NCBI GenBank assembly: GCA_000437395.1
Contig: FR898162.1
Location: 1-60,302 of the forward strand
Direction of reading: 5' to 3'
Length of the DNA: 60,302 nucleotides
Source: Clostridium sp. CAG:288
GTDB taxonomy: Bacteria; Bacillota_I; Bacilli_A; RFN20; CAG-288
Part shown: positions 54,546-60,302 of the stretch, piece after piece
How the letters are laid out: every line of letters starts with the position of its first letter
How positions within the stretch are numbered: the stretch's first letter is position 1
The notes under the pieces: generated by a model
Told to the model about the DNA's origin: nothing
Seen by the model: the letters and a program-made list of their open reading frames with translations, nothing else
The model's database searches: none
Program-made: the position numbers and the translations under genes

Positions 54546-54570
54546 AAAAATCGGCCTCTAAAGACCGATT
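54546..54570 (-). terminator. Terminator of the DUF1275 gene
   Basis: Minus strand AATCGG(T)C-TTTAGA-G(G)CCGATT followed by TTT. Confidence 0.8.
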
Positions 54571-54573
54571 AAT

Positions 54574-55263
54574 TTAATTAGTTTTCTCTTCTTTATCTTT
54601 TCTCTTATATGTCATATCAAAGATAATAATAATGCAAACAATTAATAGCAAAACTCCACTAATGCATAAGGAGTACTGTCCTAACCATTTTAAAGTAAAA
54701 TTACCACAAATTGCTCCAATTATAAAAGTTAAAATTGTCATGTAAAACAACATTCCAATTTTAAAGTGTTTCATATCTTTTTCAAAAAATGCCTTGCACA
54801 GCGCTGAAGTACCAGCTCTTAAATTACCTATACACATCGTTGTAGCAATCGATTGATCTTCTAATCTCCTAAAATGCTCTACTTGCATGCCACAAGCAAA
54901 AGATATGAGAGAATTAGCTAACAAATTATATTCTGTAGAAATAAACATGACGCCAAACATTATTAAGGCTTCAATTAACGCTATAAATAAAGAGCATAGT
55001 TTAGGATACTTTTTGATTACATACTTTAATGATGCTGCTAAGGCTATTCCAACAGTAAAGAATAAAACTGGTAGTCCATATCTCGGTATTAAATTCCAAT
55101 TTCTTTCAGCAATATTTACACCTAATAATAGCAGATTTCCTGTTTGTGAATTAGCAAAGACTTTATCTCTTCCTAAATAGGAATAGGCATCCATAAAGCC
55201 ACCTGAAAGAGCTAAAATAGCATATACAATAAACGAATTTGATAAATTTTTAATCCTTACCAT
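54574..55263 (-). CDS. DUF1275 (YoaK) family membrane protein
   Basis: 229 residues, six membrane segments. Family motifs SGGFMDAYSYLGRDKVFANSQTGN (early part) and ACGMQVEHFRRL plus GNLRAGT are clear. Function of the family is unknown; it resembles transporters. Its start overlaps the end of the kinase gene by 14 bases, so the two are coupled. Confidence 0.88.
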   Translation of the reverse strand: MVRIKNLSNSFIVYAILALSGGFMDAYSYLGRDKVFANSQTGNLLLLGVNIAERNWNLIPRYGLPVLFFTVGIALAASLKYVIKKYPKLCSLFIALIEALIMFGVMFISTEYNLLANSLISFACGMQVEHFRRLEDQSIATTMCIGNLRAGTSALCKAFFEKDMKHFKIGMLFYMTILTFIIGAICGNFTLKWLGQYSLCISGVLLLIVCIIIIFDMTYKRKDKEEKTN

Positions 55264-55810
55264 TTTTCACTTCACTTTCAAACGCCTTTTTAAACTCTTC
55301 TGTCTTCTTCCAATACTTGGATCCCCAGTTTTCATAATTCCATTTTTCATCATAAATGTTGCATTCATAATCTATGTAAAATAATTTATTATCAACATTT
55401 CTAACAATAAAATTAGTTGGATAATAATCAATATTAATGTTTTTAGAATATAGAAGTTTACACATATCTTTTATTTGATCATATAGGTTAGATGTCATTA
55501 AATTATTACAAACATATTCGACAATGGTTTTTCCATCGATATATTCTTTTATGATTCTTTCATTTTCAAAATCTATATCGATCATTTTAGGCAAAGATAT
55601 TCCAATAGATAACAAAGTATTGTAATCTTTAAATTCGGATTCTATCTTGTTTCCAAATGTATAGTAATCACAAGGTTCGTGATGAATTTGCTTTAAAACA
55701 AATTTGATTCCATCAATATTTTCGACAAGATAAGAATAGCCACCCTTGCCGTGACCTAATAGCTTGATAACTTTATAATCTTTTCCGTTAACGCTTAAAT
55801 ATTCTTTCAT
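55250..55810 (-). CDS. Small protein-kinase-fold protein
   Basis: 186 residues. Gly-rich loop LGHGKGGYSYLV (18-29), Lys40 in FVLKQI, catalytic-type IDYYPTNFIV (Asp and Asn) and metal Asp in FYIDYECN. This is a minimal eukaryotic-like or aminoglycoside-kinase-like fold, shorter than most. Substrate unknown. No ribosome site is visible before the ATG; a TTGAAA with an AT-rich -10 lies about 20 bases upstream, so the transcript may be nearly leaderless. Confidence 0.72.
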   Translation of the reverse strand: MKEYLSVNGKDYKVIKLLGHGKGGYSYLVENIDGIKFVLKQIHHEPCDYYTFGNKIESEFKDYNTLLSIGISLPKMIDIDFENERIIKEYIDGKTIVEYVCNNLMTSNLYDQIKDMCKLLYSKNINIDYYPTNFIVRNVDNKLFYIDYECNIYDEKWNYENWGSKYWKKTEEFKKAFESEVKNGKD

Positions 55811-55924
55811 ATATATATATTATTATGTTAAAACAAAATATTTTCAAGTTTTAGAGGCTTTAATATTTTTATATTATTATATTTATTTCTTATTAGTGAT
55901 ATGAGCACCATCAAAAAGTGTCGC

Positions 55925-55955
55925 ATTATTAGCAACCTCCAACCTTGCTAATAAT
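55925..55955 (-). other. Hairpin with a ribosome site in its loop; possible tiny ORF
   Basis: Perfect 11-bp arms ATTATTAGCAA / TTGCTAATAAT around a 9-base loop. On the minus strand the loop is GGTTGGAGG and an ATG follows at the 3' arm, opening a frame of 32 codons that starts MRHFLMVLISLIRNK. No family recognised. The rest of 55811-56044 shows nothing. Confidence 0.35.
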
Positions 55956-56044
55956 AACACATTTAGTTAAAATGTATCAATCATTTAATTGACAATCAGC
56001 CCTAATTTGTAACAATTAAACATTAATATGTACTAAAAAACTTA

Positions 56045-56430
56045 TCAATTATCGTTATTATCTATTTCATCAATTGAATTTAAGAATAACTTTGCACATT
56101 TTGATAAAGTGTTTTCTTTTAACCAAATAATTTTACGTGAAAATTCATTAAAGTTTTTTAAGGATAATTCTTTAACCCTATCACCATTTAATAAGTGTTC
56201 ATCTACTAGTAATGGAACGATTGCAAGAATATTTTTAAGCCTAGCTATTTCTATAGCACCACGAGTAGTAGATGTCACTGCATCTATATTAATTTCTAAA
56301 TCTTGATTTACTGCTTGTTCTTTTAAATTTGACACATATGCTCTTGGAATAGCTAACCTATATTTATGTATATCTTTTAAATTTACTTTGTCTTTTTTAG
56401 GCAAAGGATATTGTATAGGATAAATTGCTT
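56045..56430 (-). pseudogene. Remnant of a LysR-family regulator (C-terminal half)
   Basis: The last about 125 codons read like the effector domain of a LysR regulator: KKDKVNLKDIHKYRLAIP, TSTTRGAIEIARL, LAIVPLLVDEHLLNGDRV, then REIIWLKENTLS-like strand order. The DNA-binding half is missing; 5' of about 56430 the frame has unrelated residues. It ends with TGA, immediately followed in frame by TAA. Confidence 0.6.
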
Positions 56431-56552
56431 TGAATTTTTCCTTTAATAATTCCAGTATATTCACTATTTTCTGCTTCCATATAATCGCCGTCGATTTTTC
56501 CATCAATCGAAGTCATCATGTGGCAAATAACCTTGCATCTATCTATTGTCAT
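56397..56552 (-). pseudogene. Remnant of a RibD/dihydrofolate-reductase-like gene (N terminus)
   Basis: 51 codons starting MTIDRCKVICHMMTSIDGKI, then DGDYM, the typical opening of RibD C-terminal-domain (DHFR-like) reductases. Homology is lost after about 30 residues, where the LysR remnant takes over in another frame. Its ATG overlaps the stop of the upstream gene (ATGA). A deletion has joined two gene fragments here. Confidence 0.6.
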
Positions 56553-56914
56553 AATCCTATTAGCTCCTCTTCATCATTGTAATCGACATATATTTCATTT
56601 TTTGTACAATCTAAATTATTAATAATTATATCTATTAAATTGGTAGTATCTAAATTAACTTGTAATGAAGTCAAATATGGTCTTGGAAACGGGAGTTTAA
56701 TTGACTTATAGATTTCTAATGTATCTTCTAAACTTTCTGGTTTTCCTTTTTCATCTCTAGAATCTAAATAAATATCAATGTAATCATCTTGAGAATTATA
56801 TAATTTAACATAACCATCTTTTAAATCTTCAAAATTAATATTATTAGTTAAAGCTATTCTTTCAAATTCTTTAGCTTTAATCAATCTTTTAGATAAAAGT
56901 AATATTTCTCTCAT
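56549..56914 (-). CDS. Hypothetical protein
   Basis: 121 residues from the ATG at 56914 (GGAGG upstream, with an in-frame TTG inside that site rejected). Soluble and acidic, rich in D, I and N; no family recognised. It ends in TGA, overlapping the start of the RibD-like remnant, so the two were once translationally coupled. Two bases... of spacing problems are absent: it starts 14 bases after the EEP gene stop. Confidence 0.55.
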   Translation of the reverse strand: MREILLLSKRLIKAKEFERIALTNNINFEDLKDGYVKLYNSQDDYIDIYLDSRDEKGKPESLEDTLEIYKSIKLPFPRPYLTSLQVNLDTTNLIDIIINNLDCTKNEIYVDYNDEEELIGL

Positions 56915-56928
56915 AATAGCCTCCAAAT

Positions 56929-58074
56929 TTATAAAAATTTAAATTGCATTAATACTGGTTGATGATCGCTATAAGCAAAATCATTATTTATATTTTCTAC
57001 TTTTATAACTTCAATATTATCAGACACAATAAATCCATCTATAGTGGTGACAAAGTTCTTTCCTTTTTGCCAAGTCATATCAGCTGAACGACAAGTTGGA
57101 GCATTGTCTGCAGCAACTATTTTATAGTCGCTTGGCATTTCTGATGTTCCATCTTTATTAAAGAAGAATGATACCCAATCAGGTCTAATTTCAATAGTTG
57201 AATCAGCAAACGGTAAAGAATCTTCTGTATATGAATAATCTGGATTATAAGTAATTAAATCGTGATTAAAGTCACCACCAGCAATTACATAGCAATTTTC
57301 CTCTTTTAAATTACTTAAGAAAGCTTCCAATTGTTTCATTTGTTTAGCTCTAATAACACCGCCTTTGTCATAAGCTGACATGTGTAGGTTTATAAGTGCT
57401 AGCTTCTTTCCATTATTCATGTTTACATAAGAAACAGAAAAGCAACGATCTAAGTCAAAGAACTTGCTAAAGTCTTTACTTACATCGAAAGAATATCTTG
57501 TTGAACTTTCTATTTTATATTTTGAAAAAGTCGCTATGCCTGAATTAACTTTACCATGCGGATCATTAAAAGGATAAAACAAATATGCTGAATGGAAATT
57601 GACAGCAAAACTACTTTGTTTTTCATTCAAATATTGCTTTGCCATTTGGTATTGATTAATATGATAACTTCTAGTCGAGTTAGTATCTACTTCTTGGAAG
57701 AAATTAAATGTTGTATTTAAATCTTTCGATAGTTGAAGAGCACCATTAATACTATCTTCAACATGTTTTTTATCTATAGCCGTTCCACGACTTCCTTTTA
57801 TTTTAGTTCCATCTTTTAGTGTTCCTTCATCCATAAAGAAATCAAAATCAGGACTATATGCTCCAAAGCCCAAATTATAAGTCATAATAGAATATGTGCC
57901 ATCAGAATCAATTACGTCATTTACTTCTGTTTGACTTAGTTGACTATCAATATTTATTTTTACATTATCTTTTATTCTATAATATTGTAAATAAACGTAT
58001 CCTACATAACCACCTACAGCAATTATTAATACTGCAATAATTATACCAATTACTATTAAAATTTTCTTAATCAT
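56929..58074 (-). CDS. Membrane-anchored endonuclease/exonuclease/phosphatase (EEP) family protein
   Basis: 381 residues. One N-terminal membrane helix (5-30), so the catalytic domain faces outside. Conserved EEP residues in order: Asn in MTYNLGFGAY, Glu in FFQEVD, the NLHMSAYDKGG His, GGDFNHD (Asp and Asn), the Asp in TTIDGFIVSD, and the terminal SDHQPV. Members hydrolyse phosphodiesters (nucleic acids, sphingomyelin, inositol lipids). The substrate is not evident. Confidence 0.87.
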   Translation of the reverse strand: MIKKILIVIGIIIAVLIIAVGGYVGYVYLQYYRIKDNVKINIDSQLSQTEVNDVIDSDGTYSIMTYNLGFGAYSPDFDFFMDEGTLKDGTKIKGSRGTAIDKKHVEDSINGALQLSKDLNTTFNFFQEVDTNSTRSYHINQYQMAKQYLNEKQSSFAVNFHSAYLFYPFNDPHGKVNSGIATFSKYKIESSTRYSFDVSKDFSKFFDLDRCFSVSYVNMNNGKKLALINLHMSAYDKGGVIRAKQMKQLEAFLSNLKEENCYVIAGGDFNHDLITYNPDYSYTEDSLPFADSTIEIRPDWVSFFFNKDGTSEMPSDYKIVAADNAPTCRSADMTWQKGKNFVTTIDGFIVSDNIEVIKVENINNDFAYSDHQPVLMQFKFL

Positions 58075-58458
58075 TTATAATACCTGCTTACTATTTTATT
58101 ATACAATTAATCTATTTTTTTATAAATACAAATAAATTTAAGAAGATTGAGTTCATCTTTAAAACAATATTTATTAACTTTACTTATAATTACAATTTTA
58201 ATAAGAATTGTGTATGCAATTATTAACTTTATGTTATTTAAATAATTACATTAAAAAATATATTATCTTGGCTTTTAGTTACTGTTAATTAAAATTTTAT
58301 ATTTTATTACCTACATTTTCAACCGATAAAAAACTACACAAAATTATTGACAATTACAGTAATAGAAACACCCATAATAAGTCCTCTTCGATAATTTAAA
58401 TCTACATATAAAATCTATATACTTCAAATAGAGGTAATGCGTTTATATTGAGTCTATA
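58075..58458. other. AT-rich intergenic desert
   Basis: About 380 bases between the EEP gene and the toxin/immunity region. I see no gene, ribosome site or clear terminator on either strand. Confidence 0.6.
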
Positions 58459-58719
58459 TTAATTTTTCAAATCTTTATATAATTGCCAAGCATAATTGGC
58501 AGCTGAGTCCTTATCATCAAAAGTTTGCTCTTTTTCAAATTGATTATATTCGTAATCTATCCAAAGAGTAACAACATACTCACAAAATATATTTTTAACT
58601 ATTGAAATGCTTGTTGTTTTCATTTTTTCATCTTTTCGAGTTAAGAAATTACAAATATATATTTTTTTAGAAACATCACTATTTTCTTTAACTAATTTTT
58701 TTAATTCAGAATAAGTCAT
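58459..58719 (-). CDS. Small immunity-like protein after a TNT toxin tip
   Basis: 86 residues, soluble (MTYSELKKLVKENSD start, acidic C terminus with FDDKDSAANYAWQLYK). No family recognised. It begins 12 bases after the stop of a TNT-type toxin fragment, with AAAGGAG between. In polymorphic toxin loci the gene in this position is the cognate immunity gene; the role is inferred from position only. Confidence 0.55.
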   Translation of the reverse strand: MTYSELKKLVKENSDVSKKIYICNFLTRKDEKMKTTSISIVKNIFCEYVVTLWIDYEYNQFEKEQTFDDKDSAANYAWQLYKDLKN

Positions 58720-58731
58720 TTTTAATCTCCT

Positions 58732-58866
58732 TTAAACTATAGATAAAATTCCAGAATTGATTAATTCTTGAACTGATTGAGGTAAAAGATATTGTATTCC
58801 TCCTCCATATTGACCAAACCAAGGTGCTGCTTGCCCCGCTATAATAGTAATAAGACAATTGATTAT
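58732..58866 (-). pseudogene. C-terminal tip of a TNT-type NADase toxin
   Basis: The frame ending at TAA 58732-58734 reads AGQAAPWFGQYGGGIQYLLP, then SVQELINSGILSIV. This is the characteristic C-terminal end of TNT (tuberculosis necrotizing toxin) domains, which cleave NAD+. Only about 40 codons remain; upstream the frame closes within a few codons. It lies in the RHS toxin remnant array. Confidence 0.75.
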
Positions 58867-58933
58867 CCATAGTTTAGCCCATAAAAGTTACTTTGTTATT
58901 TTAATATTTCATTAAATTTTCTAATTATTTTTT

Positions 58934-59307
58934 TCAATCGATACTGAAAAAGAAAACTCTTTGATCATTAAAGTAAATTTCATTATTTTTTTCATTTATT
59001 AAATAATAAACAATAAATGTATCCACACCATTAAAGAATAATAGATCTTTTTTATCGAACCATTCATCTGTAAATCCAACAATAATTAACGTTTTCTTTT
59101 CGGTAAAGATACCTTTTGTATTATCATTAAAATTATCATTAAATACATCCAATAAAGATTCTATATTAGCTTTATTGATTTTCTTATCATAAAATATAAC
59201 ATATCGTCTTTCAATAACTTCATAACATTCAAAAGAATATTCTATTTTCTTTGTTAACGGATATTCCTTTATTAATTTTTCTTTAATATTAAATTTCTAT
59301 TCTCCAT
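58934..59307 (-). pseudogene. Frameshifted immunity-like gene
   Basis: The ATG at 59307 opens MENRNLILKK and soon stops. The frame offset by one base then runs open from about 59290 to TGA at 58934: KLIKEYPLTKKIEYSFECYE, then RRYVIFYDKK, and DEWFDKKDLLFFNGVDTF. One indel in the A-rich run near 59285 would restore about 120 codons. Its ATG overlaps the stop of the toxin remnant upstream (TAATG), the coupling typical of toxin-immunity pairs. Family unknown. Confidence 0.55.
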
Positions 59308-59490
59308 TAAAATAATTGAAATACTGGTACTGTAATGATAGATTTAAATTTAAATTTACTCCAGTCATACTTTCTTATAAAATTGACAACTCCAGATAAG
59401 CATGCACCAATTGCGGTTTGTAATAAGATTTTTTGACCATATTTTTTTGTAAATACACTTAAGAATTGAAGTAAAATTTTACATAAACAT
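59307..59490 (-). pseudogene. Toxin-tip remnant upstream of an immunity-like gene
   Basis: About 60 open codons without a start: KYGQKILLQTAIGACLSGVV, then NFIRKYDWSKFKFKSII, ending TAA at 59307. The Gly/Ala-rich stretch resembles the pre-toxin region of RHS proteins. Too short to name the toxin. Confidence 0.45.
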
Positions 59491-59496
59491 CATTTT

Positions 59497-59958
59497 TTAA
59501 TTTTCATTTTGCAAAAAGCTTTTTATTGATTTAAATTGCTTTTTAGTTATACAAAAATAATATATTTTATCACCTTCAATAATTACTAATCGCGATAAAG
59601 ATTCTAAATTTTCAAAAAAAGAATGAAATTCATACTTTATATTTTTTATTTCAAATATTAATTGTTTTTTCTTTTTTACATAAATAAATTTATCTTTGTA
59701 TATTAATAAATAATTAGTTGGCAAATTTAATATATAAACTAATTTATCTATATTTAAAGCCAAAAGAAAAAAAACAAAGCTTAGAAGAAATAGTATTATT
59801 ATTTCAATATTTTCTCTCTTAAATATCAAACATATAATACTGCCAATTAATGACAATCCAAGAAGAAAAATAAATACTGTTCGATATACATCAATACCAG
59901 TTTTTATTTTTAAAAAAAGCGATTTATTATTGACTTTAAACCGTTTATCAATCCACAT
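59497..59958 (-). CDS. Membrane protein, candidate immunity gene
   Basis: 153 residues: two membrane helices (about 27-47 and 53-73), then a cytoplasmic part rich in K, F, I and Y, resembling small two-helix proteins with a PH-like tail. GTGGAGG precedes the ATG. It starts inside the remains of a toxin tip and is followed by another one. Immunity function is inferred from position; no family recognised. Confidence 0.6.
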   Translation of the reverse strand: MWIDKRFKVNNKSLFLKIKTGIDVYRTVFIFLLGLSLIGSIICLIFKRENIEIIILFLLSFVFFLLALNIDKLVYILNLPTNYLLIYKDKFIYVKKKKQLIFEIKNIKYEFHSFFENLESLSRLVIIEGDKIYYFCITKKQFKSIKSFLQNEN

Positions 59959-60301
59959 TTTTCCTCCACAATAGCTGCATAAATAGCATCTACCGACATC
60001 TTTAATACACCTCCTATTACTGAATTTAAATATATTTTTGTAGCTTCATTTAATATCCCATAATCCAGCAGCAAGAGCAGCTCATATTCACATATAAGCT
60101 CCTAACATTCCTCCTAAAGCAACACCACTCAACGTTTTCAAAGCAACTTCATACCATTAATCACCATTTTTTTATTGATGAATAAAAAGATGTTACCCCG
60201 CCAATTAATGATCCAATAACTATCGAACTTATAAATAGAGTAGCAGAAATAGCAAAATTTCCACTCGGATCATACATGTTTATAGGATCATTACAACAAT
60301 A
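59910..60301 (-). pseudogene. RHS core end and decayed pre-toxin region
   Basis: The first 40 codons read YCCNDPINMYDPSGNFAISA, matching the C-terminal end of the RHS repeat-associated core (N.P....DP.G). After TGA (60161-60163) the protein can be followed across frame changes: WYEVALKTLSGVALGGMLGAY, then AALAAGL, then GILNEATKIYLNSVIGGVLK, MSVDAIYAAI. Several TGA codons and at least two frameshifts break it. The gene extends past the window edge. Confidence 0.7.
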
Positions 60302-60302
60302 A

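Noticed and set aside
59963..60160. An intact gene using TGA as Trp or Gly in the pre-toxin region
   Set aside because: Besides TGA codons there are at least two changes of frame, so decay explains it better than recoding.

Overview
The window is very AT-rich, uses strong Shine-Dalgarno sites, and reads with the standard code. It looks like an uncultured anaerobic gut member of the Bacillota (Bacilli / Erysipelotrichia / Mollicutes-related branch). Pointers are infC-rpmI-rplT with an L20-type leader, ytfI-ytfJ, ezrA next to a cysteine desulfurase and thiI as in Bacillus, a CcpA-like regulator with a consensus cre site, rubrerythrin, GlgC/GlgD/GlgA, and a diaminopimelate route (asd-dapF-dapL-like). 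I cannot name a species.

Layout. 1-5.6 kb: a His-rich lipoprotein, fucO, a MerR regulator facing a textbook 19-bp-spacer promoter that drives a DapB-fold dehydrogenase, and a decayed antiporter. 5.6-6.9 kb: translation operon infC-rpmI-rplT behind an attenuating leader. 7-12.2 kb (minus strand): ytfIJ, a tiny basic protein, and ezrA / desulfurase / thiI. 12.3-14.3 kb: YtxH-like protein, CcpA-like regulator and thiN. 14.7-20.5 kb: rubrerythrin, HAD phosphatase, second MerR, initiator tRNA-fMet, butanol dehydrogenase, a poly-Ser lipoprotein and a guanylate-kinase-like enzyme. 20.5-28.8 kb: lysine/DAP genes, a class-I amidotransferase, glycogen synthesis and a DUF3137-like membrane protein.

28.9-36.7 kb holds two striking items. 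One is an NAD synthetase with a Phd/YefM antitoxin-type domain fused to its N terminus, with a TGTACA palindrome (the YefM operator core) upstream. The other is a three-gene Wadjet/MksBEF-like condensin locus (JetA, JetB, JetC) with no JetD nuclease.

38.3-54.5 kb is a 12-gene minus-strand operon expressed from one consensus promoter that carries a perfect cre site and a LacI-type operator. It encodes an ABC ATPase with an unusual C-terminal extension, LacI, LplB/LplC-type permeases, a large binding lipoprotein, a nucleoside hydrolase, a secreted three-module protein, two GH43-like propeller lipoproteins, a DUF624 protein, ribokinase, and a stalked lipoprotein. The last one shares an apparently undescribed beta-rich module with the secreted protein. 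The set suggests capture of a ribose-containing or nucleoside-like glycan.

54.6-58.1 kb: DUF1275 protein, small kinase, fused LysR/RibD remnants and an anchored EEP-family phosphoesterase. 58.4-60.3 kb is the 3' end of an RHS polymorphic-toxin locus: RHS core remnant, decayed toxin tips (one clearly a TNT NADase tip) and immunity-like genes, all in the same orientation.

Of 54 intact genes whose stops I read, 36 end in TAA, 16 in TAG and only 2 in TGA.
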